DNA of 64,000 nucleotides from Burkholderia metallica (GCF_902832845.1 NZ_CADFDB010000004.1:496001-560000), one strand, 5' to 3'; counted from the stretch's first letter, positions 28,121 to 38,982 are shown. Numbers and translations: made by a program. Notes: generated by a model not told the origin, from the sequence alone.

Positions 28121-28930
28121 TCAGTCGCGTACGAGCACGACCAGCTTCAGGTCTTCGCGGTGCGCGGGCTTCAGCGTGATCTGCTGGTACACGAGGCGGC
28201 CGTCGGCCGGATGGTCGAATTCGCGCAGGCCGCCTTCGCGCTCGAACACGTCCTGCGACGCCCAGTACTGCGCGAACGCGTCGCTGCCGGCGCTCAGCGC
28301 GTCGATCAGCGCACGCGTGGGCGCATCGCCCAGGTGGCGGATCGAATCGGCGCGAAATTCGGCCGCGAGCCGCCGCGCGCGGGTTTCCCAGTCGACGATC
28401 AGCGTGCGCGCGGCTGGCGACATGAACGTGAAGCGCAGCAGGTTGCGGTCGTGCTCGCCGTCGAGCCAGCCGGAAAAGAGTGCGGCGGCCGGTGCGTTCC
28501 ATGCGAGCGCGTTCCATTGCCGGTCGAGCACGTAGGCCGGCGTCGCGATGGCCGCGACGGTCGCGGCGAGCGTCGGCGGTAGGTCGCCGCCCGCGACGTC
28601 GGGTTCGGCCGGGTCGCGCTGCGCGGCCAGCTCGAACAGGTACGCGCGCTCGGCCTTCGACAGTTGCAGCGCGACGGCGATCCGCGCGAGCGCGTCGGCG
28701 GATGCCGACACGGGGCGGCCCTGTTCGATCCACGTGTACCAGGTCGGGCTGACGCCGCACAGTTGCGCGACTTCCTCGCGCCGCAGCCCCGGCGTGCGGC
28801 GGCGCGGGCCGGGCGGCAGGCCGACGGCCTGCGGCGACAGCCGCTCGCGGTGGGCGCGGATGAAGTCGCCGAGCGCCCGGGCGGGCGTGGCGTCGAGCGG
28901 CGGGACGGGGGCGGAGGACGGCTGGTTCAT
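28121..28930 (-). CDS. HTH-type regulator with MmyB-like ligand-binding domain
   Basis: A protein of 269 residues. An XRE-type helix-turn-helix lies near residues 45-75 ([27 protein letters not shown]), then [28 protein letters not shown] and the MmyB-like C-terminal domain, recognised by [20 protein letters not shown] and [13 protein letters not shown]-type residues. MmyB regulators of actinobacteria and proteobacteria often control an adjacent short-chain dehydrogenase or methyltransferase. Here the divergent neighbour is a SAM methyltransferase, and an inverted repeat covering a -35 box lies in the gap. This supports local, probably autogenous, control. The ligand is unknown. Confidence 0.88.
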   Translation of the reverse strand: MNQPSSAPVPPLDATPARALGDFIRAHRERLSPQAVGLPPGPRRRTPGLRREEVAQLCGVSPTWYTWIEQGRPVSASADALARIAVALQLSKAERAYLFELAAQRDPAEPDVAGGDLPPTLAATVAAIATPAYVLDRQWNALAWNAPAAALFSGWLDGEHDRNLLRFTFMSPAARTLIVDWETRARRLAAEFRADSIRHLGDAPTRALIDALSAGSDAFAQYWASQDVFEREGGLREFDHPADGRLVYQQITLKPAHREDLKLVVLVRD

Positions 28931-29005
28931 GCGGAAACGGCGAAAGGGAAGCGGGGACGCGGCAACGGTCAGACAGGTGTATCGAATACCAGAATAACTG
29001 CTTAA

Positions 29006-29035
29006 CTTGTACTGGTACAGGTGCGGGCCTATTGT
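29006..29035 (+). promoter_or_regulatory. Promoter of the methyltransferase gene with overlapping operator
   Basis: A -35 box TTGTAC (29007-29012) and a -10 box TATTGT (29030-29035) are 17 bases apart. The -35 lies inside an inverted repeat, tgtac (29008-29012) with gtaca (29015-29019) around tg, which could bind the adjacent MmyB-like regulator. Not experimentally tested. Confidence 0.55.
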
Positions 29036-29159
29036 AGCGTCTCGCGCGCTGGCAGGGGCAGCGGGCGTCCCACAAAACGCGTTGCAGCGGGCCGGAACGC
29101 GCGCCGAGGTGCCCACACCGGCCCACTTCGGCCCGCTGCAGCCACGAAAGGAGCGAACG

Positions 29160-29912
29160 ATGAAACACCACGACCAGGTCGCCGACGCATTCGGCACGAC
29201 GGCCGCCGCCTATCTGACGAGCACGGTCCACGCGACGGGCGCCGATCTGCAGACGCTCGCCGACGCGGTGCGCGCGACGCCCGATGCCGCGGTGCTGGAT
29301 CTCGGCTGCGGCGCCGGCCATGCGAGCTTCGCGGTCGCGCCGCACGTGCGCGACGTGGTCGCCTACGATCTCGCCGGGCAGATGCTCGCGACCGTCGACG
29401 CCGCCGCGCGCGAGCGCGGGCTCGCCAACATCCGTACGCAGCAAGGCCCGGCCGAGCATCTGCCGTTCGACACGGCGACCTTCGACTGGGTCGTGAGCCG
29501 GATGAGCGCGCACCACTGGCACGACATGCGCGCGGCGCTCGCCGAGGTGCGCCGCGTGCTGAAACCGGGCGGCCGCGTGCTGATGATCGACATCGCCGGG
29601 AACGACCATCCGCTCCTCGATACCTACCTGCAGGCCGCCGAAGTGCTGCGCGACGCATCGCACGTGCGCGACTACCGCGCGGACGAATGGCTCGCGATGT
29701 TCCGCGCAGCCGGTTTCGACGCGCACGTGCACAGCCGCTGGCGCCTGCCGATCGATTTCGACACGTGGGTCGCGCGCATCCGCACGCCGGCCGACAGCGT
29801 GACCGGCATTCGCGCGCTGTGGGCGCATGCGCCCGACGAGGTGCGCGGCTACTACGCGGTGCAGCCCGACGGTTCGTTCGAACACGACGCGTTGCTGATC
29901 GACGCGCACTGA
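29160..29912 (+). CDS. Class I SAM-dependent methyltransferase (UbiE/Methyltransf_11 type)
   Basis: A protein of 250 residues. The SAM-binding motif I is [19 protein letters not shown], followed by the acidic loop region [14 protein letters not shown], motif [15 protein letters not shown] and the post-motif [20 protein letters not shown]. It resembles small-molecule methyltransferases of the UbiE/Methyltransf_11 type, but lacks a specific signature that would name the substrate. ATG 29160 has aaaggag (29147-29153) upstream. It is divergent from the MmyB-like regulator, and a bidirectional terminator separates it from ppc. Function beyond methyl transfer is unknown. Confidence 0.85.
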   Translation: MKHHDQVADAFGTTAAAYLTSTVHATGADLQTLADAVRATPDAAVLDLGCGAGHASFAVAPHVRDVVAYDLAGQMLATVDAAARERGLANIRTQQGPAEHLPFDTATFDWVVSRMSAHHWHDMRAALAEVRRVLKPGGRVLMIDIAGNDHPLLDTYLQAAEVLRDASHVRDYRADEWLAMFRAAGFDAHVHSRWRLPIDFDTWVARIRTPADSVTGIRALWAHAPDEVRGYYAVQPDGSFEHDALLIDAH

Positions 29913-29951
29913 GTGCGCAATGCGCGGGCACGGTGTCGCCCGCGCATGAAA

Positions 29952-29996
29952 AAAGCCGCGATACACACCATGGGAACGGTGGCGTATCGCGGCTTT
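29952..29996. terminator. Bidirectional terminator between methyltransferase gene and ppc
   Basis: Stem aaagccgcgatac (29952-29964) with gtatcgcggcttt (29984-29996), plus an inner cacc/ggtg pair. An A run lies on the left, giving T on the minus strand after ppc. Confidence 0.82.
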
Positions 29997-30039
29997 CACG
30001 ATGCGGCGGGACGCGGTATCGCACCGCGCCGCCCGCGGA

Positions 30040-33000
30040 TCAGCCCGTGTTGCGCAGGCCGGCCGCGATCCCGTTGATCGTCAGGTGAATCCCGCGGCGC
30101 AGCCGCGCGTTCGTGTCGCCCGCGCGGTGGCGCTTGATCAGCTCGACCTGCAGGTGGTTCAGCGGATCGAGATACGGGAAGCGGTTCTTGATCGAGCGCG
30201 CGAGCAGCGGGTTGGTCGCGAGGCGGCCTTCGTGCCCGGTGATTTCCGCGAGCGCCTGCGACGTGCGCTCCCATTCCGCGACGATCCGCTCGAACACGTG
30301 CTTGCGCAGCTTGCGGTCGGACACGAGCTGCGCATAGCGCGACGCGACCGCGAGATCGGTCTTCGCGAGCACCATGTCCATGTTCGACATCAGGTTCGAG
30401 AAGAACGGCCAGGTCTTGTTCATCTTCCTCAGCAGCGCGACGCGCTTCGTGCGTTCGGCGTCGTCCTGCGCGCCGTCGAGATACGCACTCACCGCGCTGC
30501 CGAAGCCGTACCAGCCCGTGAGCAGCAGCCGGCACTGCCCCCACGAGAAGCCCCACGGAATCGCGCGCAGGTCTTCGATCCTGCGTTGCTTCGGGTCCTG
30601 CAGCTTGCGCGACGCGGGGCGGCTGCCGATGTTCAGCTCGGCGATCTCGGTGATCGGCGTCGACGAGAAGAAGTAGTCGGTGAAGCCCGGGGTTTCATAG
30701 ACGAGCGCGCGGTACGCGGCCATCGCCGAATCGGACAGCGTCTGCATCGCGGCCTCGAACGCCGGCAGCTGCGCGGGTGCGTTGTTCTGCGGCAGCAGCG
30801 TCGCCTCGAGCGTCGCGGCGACGACCGTCTCGAGGTTGCGGCGGCCGATTTCCGGGTTCGCGAACTTGCTCGCGATCACCTCGCCCTGTTCGGTCAGGCG
30901 GATCTGGCCGTTCACGGTGCCCGGCGGCTGCGACAGGATCGCCTGGTAGGTCGGGCCGCCGCCGCGGCCGACCGTGCCGCCGCGGCCATGGAACAGCCGC
31001 AGCGTGATCTTGCGGTCGCGGAACAGGTCGACCAGTGCGAGCTCCGCGCGATACAGCTCCCAGTTCGACGTGAGGAAGCCGCCGTCCTTGTTGCTGTCCG
31101 AGTAGCCGAGCATCACTTCCTGCTCGGCGCCCTGGTGCGCGATCAGCGCGTCGATGCCCGGCAGTGCGAAGTATTCGCGCATGATGCGCGCGGCGTCGCG
31201 CAGGTCGGGAATCGTCTCGAACAGCGGGATCACCATCAGGCTGTTCTTCGCATCGCCGCCCGGCACGCCGAGCGCGCCTTCGAGCAGGCCCGTCTCCTTC
31301 TGCAGCAGCAGCACTTCGACGAGGTCGCTGACGGTTTCCGTATGCGAAATGATGTAGTTGCGTACCGCGCGTGCGCCGAATTGCGCGCGCACTTCACGTG
31401 CCTTCTCGAACACGCCGAGCTCGCTCTGCGCGAGCGCCGAGTATTCGATGTACGGCGAGCGCAGCGGGCGCGGGTCGGCGAGCGCGGCGAGCAGCACGCG
31501 CAGCTTGTCTTCCTCGGCGAGCGCCGCGTAGTCGGCTTCGACACCCGCGCGCGAGAACAGCTCGGCGACCACCGCTTCGTGGATGTCGGAGCTCTGGCGC
31601 AGGTCGATGCTCGCGAGATGGAAGCCGAACACTTCGGCCGCGCGCACAAGCGGCGCGAGGCGCGGCGCGGCGAGCGACGTGCCGTGGTGCTCGTCGAGCG
31701 ACGCGGTCAGCACTTTCAGATCGGCGACGAACGCTTCGGAATCCGCATACGGGACCGCGCGCACGGGCGGCGCGCCGCGGCCCGCGCTGCGCACCGGCAC
31801 CGTGCCTTCGCCGAGACGCACGCGCGCGCTGGCGGCGAGCCGCGTGTAGATGCCGATCAGCGCGCGGCGATACGGCTCGTCGACGCGGTGCGGCGACTGG
31901 TCGGGGGACGCTGCCGCGAGCGCCTTCACGGCATCGCTCGCGCCGACGAGCAGGTTCGACACCGACAGCTCGGCGCCGAGCTTGTGCACCTGTTCCAGAT
32001 AGTGCTCGAGGATCACCGCGGCCTGGCGGTTGATCGCCTCGTCGAGCGTCGTCGCGGTCACGTTCGGGTTGCCGTCGCGGTCGCCGCCGATCCAGCTGCC
32101 CATCTGGAAGAACGCGGGTACGCGTGCGGACAGGCCGTGCTCGGCAAGCGCGGCCTCGATGTCGCCGTACAGCGCGGGCAGCTCGTCGAGGAACGTCGCG
32201 CGGTAGTACGACAGCGCGTTCTCGATCTCGTCGCCGACCGTCAGGCGCGCGTCGCGCAGCATGCGCGTCTGCCACAGCGCGGTCACGCGCGCGCGCAGCA
32301 TCGCTTCGTTGTACTGGCGCTCGCGGCTCGTCAGCTCCTGGTCGCGCTCGGCGAGCAGGCGCGCGATGTCGTGCTGCGCGTCGAGAATGCTCTTGCGCTG
32401 CACTTCGGTCGGGTGCGCGGTCAGCACCGGCACGATCAGCGCATCGTCGAAGAAGCGTTGCAGCAGGCGCTTGGACGCGTTTCCGGTCGTCTTCAACTGT
32501 TCGAGCGCGTACGCGACCGTGCCGGGCTGCGACGCGGAGCCGGCCAGCGCGTGGATGCGGCGGCGGCGGTTGTGATGGCGGTCTTCCGCGATGTTCGCGA
32601 GATGCGAGAAATAGCTGAACGCGCGCACGACGCTCACCGTCTGTTCGGGCGTCAGCTTGCGCAGCTTCTTCTCGAGCGTCTGCGCGGCTTCGTTGTCGTC
32701 TTCGCGGCGGAACTTGACCGCGGTCTGGCGGATCGTCTCGACGACGTCGAATACCGTATCGCCTTCCTGCTCGCGCACGACGTCGCCGAGCAGGCGGCCG
32801 AGGAAGCGGATGTCCTCGAACAGCGGGCCGTCCTTGTCTTCACGCGTGCGCGTGCCGGGCTTCGCGGTGCGGGCTGCCGGGCCGGCGGTTTTCGTCGCGC
32901 GTTTTGTCTGACGTATCGGGTCTTTCGGTTTCGTTGCCGTTTTCGCACGGCCGTTCGCGGCGGTGGCGACGGTGTCCGTCGAGGCGTCGGAGGAGGACAG

Positions 33001-33045
33001 GGCAGCATTGCGGCGCGCCGTACGCGCCGATCCGGAAGACTTCAC
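30040..33045 (-). CDS. ppc: Phosphoenolpyruvate carboxylase
   Basis: A protein of 1001 residues from GTG 33045. It makes oxaloacetate from PEP and bicarbonate to refill the TCA cycle. Active-site signatures are [13 protein letters not shown] with the catalytic His, [15 protein letters not shown], the [14 protein letters not shown] loop and [12 protein letters not shown]. The first 80 residues are a Lys/Ala/Thr-rich region not seen in E. coli PEPC. GTG 33045 was chosen because aagga stands at the proper distance upstream; the ATG at 33129 is weaker. It is divergent from hemC. The open frame opposite (over 1000 codons) is a GC shadow. Confidence 0.95.
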   Translation of the reverse strand: MKSSGSARTARRNAALSSSDASTDTVATAANGRAKTATKPKDPIRQTKRATKTAGPAARTAKPGTRTREDKDGPLFEDIRFLGRLLGDVVREQEGDTVFDVVETIRQTAVKFRREDDNEAAQTLEKKLRKLTPEQTVSVVRAFSYFSHLANIAEDRHHNRRRRIHALAGSASQPGTVAYALEQLKTTGNASKRLLQRFFDDALIVPVLTAHPTEVQRKSILDAQHDIARLLAERDQELTSRERQYNEAMLRARVTALWQTRMLRDARLTVGDEIENALSYYRATFLDELPALYGDIEAALAEHGLSARVPAFFQMGSWIGGDRDGNPNVTATTLDEAINRQAAVILEHYLEQVHKLGAELSVSNLLVGASDAVKALAAASPDQSPHRVDEPYRRALIGIYTRLAASARVRLGEGTVPVRSAGRGAPPVRAVPYADSEAFVADLKVLTASLDEHHGTSLAAPRLAPLVRAAEVFGFHLASIDLRQSSDIHEAVVAELFSRAGVEADYAALAEEDKLRVLLAALADPRPLRSPYIEYSALAQSELGVFEKAREVRAQFGARAVRNYIISHTETVSDLVEVLLLQKETGLLEGALGVPGGDAKNSLMVIPLFETIPDLRDAARIMREYFALPGIDALIAHQGAEQEVMLGYSDSNKDGGFLTSNWELYRAELALVDLFRDRKITLRLFHGRGGTVGRGGGPTYQAILSQPPGTVNGQIRLTEQGEVIASKFANPEIGRRNLETVVAATLEATLLPQNNAPAQLPAFEAAMQTLSDSAMAAYRALVYETPGFTDYFFSSTPITEIAELNIGSRPASRKLQDPKQRRIEDLRAIPWGFSWGQCRLLLTGWYGFGSAVSAYLDGAQDDAERTKRVALLRKMNKTWPFFSNLMSNMDMVLAKTDLAVASRYAQLVSDRKLRKHVFERIVAEWERTSQALAEITGHEGRLATNPLLARSIKNRFPYLDPLNHLQVELIKRHRAGDTNARLRRGIHLTINGIAAGLRNTG

Positions 33046-33252
33046 GATGGGTTTCCTTGGGAAAGCTCGAGTCAAAAGGAACTGCGGAAACTGCGAAACT
33101 GCGGTCAAGCAACCAGCTACGTGCGGCACATCCGCACATCGGCGCCGCGACCCGCTCGGCGGCAGGCCGGGCGCAGGCTCCGGGCCCGGGCGGGCAGGGG
33201 CGTGCGTGCTACCATTGTTCGATCTTCAATCCCGTCCTTCGATGTTCCAGCA

Positions 33253-34257
33253 ATGAATTCCGAGACCCCTGCGGCCGGGCCGCAACAGGCACGGCTGCCC
33301 GCGACGTTGACGATTGCTTCGCGCGAGAGCCGCCTGGCGATGTGGCAAGCCGAACATGTGCGTGATGCGCTGCGCAAATTATATCCAGCTTGTGACGTGA
33401 AAATCCTCGGGATGACGACGCGCGGCGACCAGATTCTCGATCGCACGCTGTCGAAGGTCGGCGGCAAGGGCCTGTTCGTGAAGGAACTGGAGGCCGCGCT
33501 GGCCGACGGCCGCGCCGATCTCGCCGTGCATTCGCTGAAGGACGTGCCGATGGCGCTGCCCGACGGCTTCTCGCTCGCCGCGATCATGGAGCGCGAGGAC
33601 CCGCGCGATGCCTTCGTGTCGAACGACTACGCGTCGCTCGACGCGCTGCCGGCCGGCGCCGTGGTCGGCACGTCGAGCCTGCGCCGTGAAGCGATGCTGC
33701 GCTCGCGCTATCCGCATCTGGAAGTATTGCCGCTGCGCGGCAACCTCGATACGCGCCTGTCGAAGCTCGATCGCGGCGACTACGCGGCGATCATCCTCGC
33801 GGCCGCCGGCCTGAAGCGCCTCGGCCTCGAAACGCGCATCCGCGCGCTGCTCGACGTCGAGGCGAGCCCGCCTGCGGCGGGGCAGGGCGCGCTCGGCATC
33901 GAGGTCGCATCGCACCGCAGCGACGTCGCCGCGTGGCTCGCGCCGTTGCACGATTCGCAGACCGCGCTCGCGGTCGAGGCCGAGCGGATGGTGTCGCGCG
34001 CGCTCGGCGGCAGCTGCGAGGTGCCGCTCGCCGCGCATGCGGTGTGGCGTGCGGGCGAACTGTACCTGACGGGCCGCGTGTCGACGACCGACGGCAAGCG
34101 CGTGCTGACGGCCGAAGCGTGCGCAGCCGTCATGACCGTCGCCGATGCGCTCGCGCTCGGCCGCGCGGTGTCCGACGAGCTCGAAGCGCAAGGCGCGCTC
34201 GACATCGTCCACGCGCTGCTCGCCGGCTCGTCGGCCGCCGGCAAGGGCGACGCCTGA
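33253..34257 (+). CDS. hemC: Porphobilinogen deaminase (hydroxymethylbilane synthase)
   Basis: A protein of 334 residues. HemC condenses four porphobilinogens to hydroxymethylbilane. Signatures are [54 protein letters not shown] and [12 protein letters not shown] with the cysteine that carries the dipyrromethane cofactor. ATG 33253 gives [16 protein letters not shown]. The stop overlaps the ATG of the fused hemD-hemX gene by one base (TGATG), so the haem genes are translationally coupled. Confidence 0.96.
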   Translation: MNSETPAAGPQQARLPATLTIASRESRLAMWQAEHVRDALRKLYPACDVKILGMTTRGDQILDRTLSKVGGKGLFVKELEAALADGRADLAVHSLKDVPMALPDGFSLAAIMEREDPRDAFVSNDYASLDALPAGAVVGTSSLRREAMLRSRYPHLEVLPLRGNLDTRLSKLDRGDYAAIILAAAGLKRLGLETRIRALLDVEASPPAAGQGALGIEVASHRSDVAAWLAPLHDSQTALAVEAERMVSRALGGSCEVPLAAHAVWRAGELYLTGRVSTTDGKRVLTAEACAAVMTVADALALGRAVSDELEAQGALDIVHALLAGSSAAGKGDA

Positions 34258-36227
34258 TGGCGGGCGGCGCGCGCGCGTTCACCGCTGTCCTGACGCGCCC
34301 GGACGGCCAGTCCGGCGCACTCGCGTCGCAACTGGCCCAGGCCGGCTGCGACGTGCTCGAATTCCCGCTGATCGACATTGCGCCGGTCGACGATCCGGCG
34401 CCGCTCGATGCGGCGTTCGCGGCGCTCGCCGACTACGCGCTGGTGATTTTCGTGTCGCCGAACGCGATCGACCGCGCGCTCGCGCAGTACGGCGCGATCT
34501 GGCCGAATGCGCTGCCGGTCGGCGTGGTCGGGCCCGGCAGCGTCGCGGCGCTCGCGCGTCACGGTATCGCGGCGCCCGCGCATCGCGTGATCGCGCCGCA
34601 GGCGCCGGCCGACGGCGGCGTCCCCCATTACGATTCGGAAAGCCTCCTCGCGTGCATCGAGGCCGCGTTCGGCGGCGCGCAGGCGCTCGCGGGCAAGCGC
34701 GTGCTGATCGTGCGCGGCGACGGCGGCCGTGAATGGCTCGCGGAGCGGCTGCGCGAAGCCGGCGCGGAGGTCACGCTCGTGGCCGCGTACCGGCGCGTCG
34801 TGCCGGAGCCGCGCGTCGGCGCATGGGAGCGCGTCCATGCGCTGCTCGCCGGCGCGCCGCACGCATGGCTCGTCACGAGCTCGGAGGGCGTGCGCAACCT
34901 GCACGAGCTCGCGCGGACCCACCTGAACGATATCGAGATCGACGCGTTGAAGCACGCGCGGCTCGTCACACCGCATCCGCGGATCGAGCAGACCGCGCGT
35001 GCATTGGGTTTTGATAGGATTACGCTGACCGGCGCGGGCGATGAGCGCATCGTCCGCGCGTTTCGAACGATGGCCGACGAGGCCGTCCAACCGGCGACAG
35101 CCGCACCGGTGACTAAACGCATGACAGATACCAACGATTCCAAAAGCGTCGCTTCCCAGCCGGCCGCTGCATCCGCGCCGCCGTCCCGTCCCGCCTACAT
35201 GGGCGCCGAACCGCCCGCGCGCCGCGGCGGCAGCGCGGTGCTGTGGTTCGTCGTCGTCGTGCTCGGCTGCGCGGCGGGCGTCGGCGGCTATGCGCTGAAC
35301 CGCAAGATCGACCGGCTCGACGGCACGTTCGTCGCGCGCCAGAAGGCGCTCGATGCGCAAACGGCCGAAACGCGCATGAAGACCGAGCAGGCGCTCGCAA
35401 GCACGCATCAGGTCGACACGCAGCTCGCGCAGCTCGACGGCAAGCTCGCCGACGCGCAGAGCGCGCAGCAGGCGCTGCAGCAGCAATACCAGGACCTGTC
35501 GCGCAACCGCGATGCGTGGATGCTCGAGGAAGTCGACCAGATGCTGTCGAGCGCGAGCCAGCAGCTTCAACTGACCGGCAACACGCAGCTCGCGCTGATC
35601 GCGCTGCAGAACGCGGACGCACGCCTCGCGACGTCGCAGAGCGCGCAGGCCGTCACGGTGCGCAAGGCGCTCGCGCAGGACATCGAGAAGCTGAAGGCCG
35701 CGCCGGCGGCCGACCTCACGGGGCTTGCGATCAAGCTCGACGACGCGATCGGCAAGATCGACGCGCTGCCGCTGTCCGGCGAGGCGATCGTTCCGCACGC
35801 GGCGCCGAAGGCCGCGCCGGCCGATGCCGCGTCGTCGGCCGTGGGCGGCGAGCCGCGCTGGAAGGTGTGGTGGCACGACTTCTCGGCCGGCCTCGGCCAG
35901 CAGTTGAAGGGGCTCGTGCAGGTGCGCCGGATCGACAACGCGGATGCGATGCTCGCGTCGCCCGACCAGGGCTACTTCGTGCGCGAGAACGTGAAGCTGC
36001 GCCTGCTGAGCGCACGCCTGTCGCTGCTCGCGCGCAACGACGGCGCGATGAAGGCCGACCTGCACGCCGCGCAGGCGTCGCTCGGCAAGTATTTCGACCA
36101 GGCTTCGAAGGACACGCAGACCGTCGAGGATCTGCTCAAGCAGGTTGACGGTGCATCGCTGACGGTCGCGGTGCCGAACCTGAACACGAGCCTGAACGCG
36201 GTTCAGCAGTTCAAGAGCCGGGGGTAA
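34257..36227 (+). CDS. hemD: Fused uroporphyrinogen-III synthase / HemX membrane protein
   Basis: A protein of 656 residues. The first 255 or so ([26 protein letters not shown] through LTGAGDERIVRAFRTM) are uroporphyrinogen-III synthase, which closes hydroxymethylbilane to uroporphyrinogen III. After a low-complexity linker comes one membrane helix (AVLWFVVVVLGCAAGVGGYAL) and a HemX-type coiled-coil region (about residues 340-430) followed by the HemX domain (EVDQMLSSASQQLQLTGNTQ, ending LNTSLNAVQQFKSRG). In many bacteria hemD and hemX are separate neighbouring genes; here the two are one frame with no stop between. Burkholderiales genomes commonly carry this fused form. The HemX part has no known enzymatic role. 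Confidence 0.92.
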   Translation: MAGGARAFTAVLTRPDGQSGALASQLAQAGCDVLEFPLIDIAPVDDPAPLDAAFAALADYALVIFVSPNAIDRALAQYGAIWPNALPVGVVGPGSVAALARHGIAAPAHRVIAPQAPADGGVPHYDSESLLACIEAAFGGAQALAGKRVLIVRGDGGREWLAERLREAGAEVTLVAAYRRVVPEPRVGAWERVHALLAGAPHAWLVTSSEGVRNLHELARTHLNDIEIDALKHARLVTPHPRIEQTARALGFDRITLTGAGDERIVRAFRTMADEAVQPATAAPVTKRMTDTNDSKSVASQPAAASAPPSRPAYMGAEPPARRGGSAVLWFVVVVLGCAAGVGGYALNRKIDRLDGTFVARQKALDAQTAETRMKTEQALASTHQVDTQLAQLDGKLADAQSAQQALQQQYQDLSRNRDAWMLEEVDQMLSSASQQLQLTGNTQLALIALQNADARLATSQSAQAVTVRKALAQDIEKLKAAPAADLTGLAIKLDDAIGKIDALPLSGEAIVPHAAPKAAPADAASSAVGGEPRWKVWWHDFSAGLGQQLKGLVQVRRIDNADAMLASPDQGYFVRENVKLRLLSARLSLLARNDGAMKADLHAAQASLGKYFDQASKDTQTVEDLLKQVDGASLTVAVPNLNTSLNAVQQFKSRG

Positions 36228-36229
36228 CG

Positions 36230-37417
36230 ATGACGCTTCGAGGAATCATCTGGCTCGCGGTCCTGTTCGCGATCGCCGCTGCGCTCGCCACCGTCGGCCG
36301 CTTCGACGCGGGGCAGGTGTTGCTCGTCTATCCGCCGTACCGGGTCGACGTGTCGCTGAACCTGTTCGTGATCGCCATCGTCGTGCTGTTCATCGTCCTG
36401 TATGCGCTGCTGCGCATCGTGCGCAACATCTGGCGCATGCCGCAGCGGGTCGCCGCGTACCGGGCGCGTTCGCGCAACGAGAAGGCGCAGGCGTCGCTGC
36501 GCGACGCGATCGCGAACCTGTACGCGGGCCGCTTCTCGCGTGCGGAGAAGGCTGCGCGTGAAGCGCTGGCGGTCGATGCGAACCAGGGCGCGGCGAGCCT
36601 CGTCGCGGCCACCGCCGCGCACCGGATGCACGAGTACACGCGTCGCGACGACTGGCTGTCGAAGGTCGATGCGCCCGAATGGCAGGATGCACGGCTGCTC
36701 GCCGCGGCCGACATGCGCGCGGACGCGCGCGACGCCGACGGCGCGCTCGCCGCGCTGGCCGACCTGCAGGCGGGCGGCAAGCGCATCCATGCGCAGCAGG
36801 TCGCGCTGCGTGCGCAGCAGCAGCTGAAGAACTGGGCCGAGGTGCTGAAGCTCGCGAAGGCGCTCGAAAAGCGCGAGGCGCTGCATCCGGCGGCGGCCGT
36901 GCGGCTGCGCCAGCAGGCGGCGGAAAACCTGCTGCGCGAACGCCGGCACGACCCGGACGCGCTGCTCGAGGTGTGGCAGTCGCTGTCGCCGGTCGAGCGT
37001 CAGTCGCCGCGTCTCGCCGATCTCGCGGCCGAGCTGCTCGTGCCGCTCGAGCGCCGCAACGAAGCGCGCCGCATCGTCGAGGACGCGCTCGCGCACAACT
37101 GGGATGCGCGCCTGCTGCGCCGTTACCCGGATACGGCCGGCGCCGATGCGCTGCCGCTGATCCAGAAGGCCGAAGGGTGGAAGAAGGATCACCCGGAGGA
37201 TGCCGACCTGCTGTTCGCGCTCGGCCGCCTGTGCCAGCAGCAGCAGCTGTGGGGCAAGGCGCAGTCGTTCCTCGAATCGGCACTGAAGCTGGCCGACAAC
37301 GACGCGCTGAAGGTGCGTGCGCATCGCGCGCTTGCGCGCCTGTTCGAGCATCTCGGCGAAACCGACAAGGCTGCGAAGCATTACCGCGAAAGCGCGCTCG
37401 CGATTACGGTGGTCTGA
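36230..37417 (+). CDS. hemY: HemY, TPR-containing inner-membrane protein of the haem operon
   Basis: A protein of 395 residues. Two N-terminal membrane helices (about 5-23 and 44-66) surround YPPYRVDVSLNLF, then a cytosolic or periplasmic alpha-helical domain with TPR-like repeats (for example NLYAGRFSRAEKAAREALAVDANQGAASL and ADLLFALGRLCQQQQLWGKAQSFLESAL). This is the HemY N-terminal family found after hemX in proteobacteria; it should not be mixed up with the protoporphyrinogen oxidase also called HemY in Gram-positives. It starts two bases after the hemD-hemX stop. A strong terminator follows. Confidence 0.93.
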   Translation: MTLRGIIWLAVLFAIAAALATVGRFDAGQVLLVYPPYRVDVSLNLFVIAIVVLFIVLYALLRIVRNIWRMPQRVAAYRARSRNEKAQASLRDAIANLYAGRFSRAEKAAREALAVDANQGAASLVAATAAHRMHEYTRRDDWLSKVDAPEWQDARLLAAADMRADARDADGALAALADLQAGGKRIHAQQVALRAQQQLKNWAEVLKLAKALEKREALHPAAAVRLRQQAAENLLRERRHDPDALLEVWQSLSPVERQSPRLADLAAELLVPLERRNEARRIVEDALAHNWDARLLRRYPDTAGADALPLIQKAEGWKKDHPEDADLLFALGRLCQQQQLWGKAQSFLESALKLADNDALKVRAHRALARLFEHLGETDKAAKHYRESALAITVV

Positions 37418-37465
37418 CGCGGTTCGACGCCGCCGGTAGCGGCGTCCGCCGCGGCGCCGCGCAAG

Positions 37466-37503
37466 CTGCCCCGAACGCCAATCGGCCTTCGGGGCATTTT
37501 TTT
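37466..37503 (+). terminator. Terminator of the haem operon
   Basis: Stem tgccccgaa (37466-37474) with ttcggggca (37487-37495), then eight T (37496-37503). Confidence 0.92.
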
Positions 37504-37677
37504 GTTCGCTGCGAGCCGCCGCACCGCACGGTGCGCTGCGTGCCGAGCTTGTGCGGCATGCCGTCGTCGAACACGGGAATCGCTTCGACGTGCGGCCGAA
37601 CCCCGCGATCCACGGCGCGCATTCACGCGAAGGCGTCGCGCGCGGTCGGCGTCGACGGGGGCGCTATGCGCCCCGCC

Positions 37678-38982
37678 TTACTTGTCGACCAGCCGCTTCG
37701 GCACCGACAGTGCGAGCAGCCCGCCGAGCAGGAGGAACCCGGCGAGCATGTACATGCCCGAATCGTTGGCGCCCGTCGCTTGCTTGAGCCAGCCCATCAT
37801 GTACGGGCTCAGGAAGCCGGCGAGGTTGCCGATCGAGTTGATCATCGCGATGCCGGCCGCGGCCGCGGTGCCGCCGAGGAACGCGGTCGGCAGGCTCCAG
37901 AACAGCGGCAGGGTGGTCAGGATGCCGATCGTCGCGAGCGTGAGGCCGAGCATCGCGAGCGCGGTCTGGTGCGCCCAGATCACCGACAGCACGAGCCCGA
38001 TCGCGCCGATCGCGGCCGGAATCGCGACGTGCCAGCGGCGTTCGCGGTGCTTGTCCGCGCTGCGTGCGATCAGGATCATCGCGACCACCGCGGCCGCATA
38101 CGGAATCGCCGACAGCAGGCCGATCGTGAACGTGTCGGTCACGCCCGTTGCCTTGATGATCGTCGGCAGCCAGAAGCCGACGCCGTAGAGCCCCATCACG
38201 AACGAGAAGTAGATCAGCGCCATCAGCCACACGCGCGGGCTCGCCATCACGGCGCCGAGCGGCGGGTCTTCCTTCGTTGCTTCCTCGGCCTCGACGTTGC
38301 GCGAGAGCAGCGCCTTTTCGTCGTCGGTCAGCCAGTTCGCCTTCGCGATCCGCTCGTCCAGCTTGAGGAACACGACCACCCCGACCAGCACCGACGGGAT
38401 GCCTTCGAGCAGGAACAGCCATTGCCAGCCGTGCCAGCCGCTCACGCCGTCGAACGCCTTCAGGATGAAGCCCGAGATCGGCCCGCCGATCACGCCGGAC
38501 AGCGCGACGGCCGTCATGAAGAACGTCGTCATCCGGCCGCGCCGGTGGGCGGGATACCAGTAGGTGAGGTAGAGGATCACGCCGGGGAAGAAGCCCGCTT
38601 CGGCGACGCCGAGCAGAAAGCGCATCACGTAGAACATCGCGGGCGTCGTGACGAACATCGTCAGGATCGAGATCACGCCCCAGGTGGCCATGATGCGCGC
38701 GATCCACACGCGCGCGCCGACTTTGTGCAGGATGATGTTGCTCGGCACTTCGAAGAGAAAATAGCCGAAGAAGAAGATCCCGGCGCCGAGCCCGTAGACG
38801 GTGTCGCTGAGGTTCAGGTCGCTCGCCATCTGCAGCTTCGCGAATCCGACGTTGACGCGGTCGAGATACGCGACCACGTAGCACAGCAGCAGGAGCGGCA
38901 CGAGCCGCCACGACACCTTGCGGTAGGTTGCTTCCTCGAATGCGCCGGACGAGCCCGGCAGCGACTGCGTCGATGTTGCCAT
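37678..38982 (-). CDS. MFS transporter, anion:cation symporter (ACS) family
   Basis: A protein of 434 residues with twelve predicted membrane helices. The ACS-family signature YLDRVNVGFAKLQMASDLNLSD lies after helix 1; GYFLFEVPSNIILHKVGAR and the loop EAGFFPGVILYLTYWYPAHRRGRM follow. A charged cytosolic loop around residues 208-235 separates the two halves. ACS members take up organic anions such as tartrate, galactarate, phthalate or 4-hydroxyphenylacetate. The upstream neighbours on the same strand are an SDR and an aldehyde dehydrogenase, so the operon likely degrades one small organic acid or alcohol; the substrate is unknown. Confidence 0.88.
   Translation of the reverse strand: MATSTQSLPGSSGAFEEATYRKVSWRLVPLLLLCYVVAYLDRVNVGFAKLQMASDLNLSDTVYGLGAGIFFFGYFLFEVPSNIILHKVGARVWIARIMATWGVISILTMFVTTPAMFYVMRFLLGVAEAGFFPGVILYLTYWYPAHRRGRMTTFFMTAVALSGVIGGPISGFILKAFDGVSGWHGWQWLFLLEGIPSVLVGVVVFLKLDERIAKANWLTDDEKALLSRNVEAEEATKEDPPLGAVMASPRVWLMALIYFSFVMGLYGVGFWLPTIIKATGVTDTFTIGLLSAIPYAAAVVAMILIARSADKHRERRWHVAIPAAIGAIGLVLSVIWAHQTALAMLGLTLATIGILTTLPLFWSLPTAFLGGTAAAAGIAMINSIGNLAGFLSPYMMGWLKQATGANDSGMYMLAGFLLLGGLLALSVPKRLVDK

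Noticed and set aside
30001-33252. More than 1000 codons open on the plus strand over ppc
   Set aside because: Shadow of ppc. Only the last part, from 33253 on, shows hemC motifs.
37504-37677. Short frames between hemY terminator and the MFS gene
   Set aside because: No conserved composition or ribosome site; an ordinary spacer.
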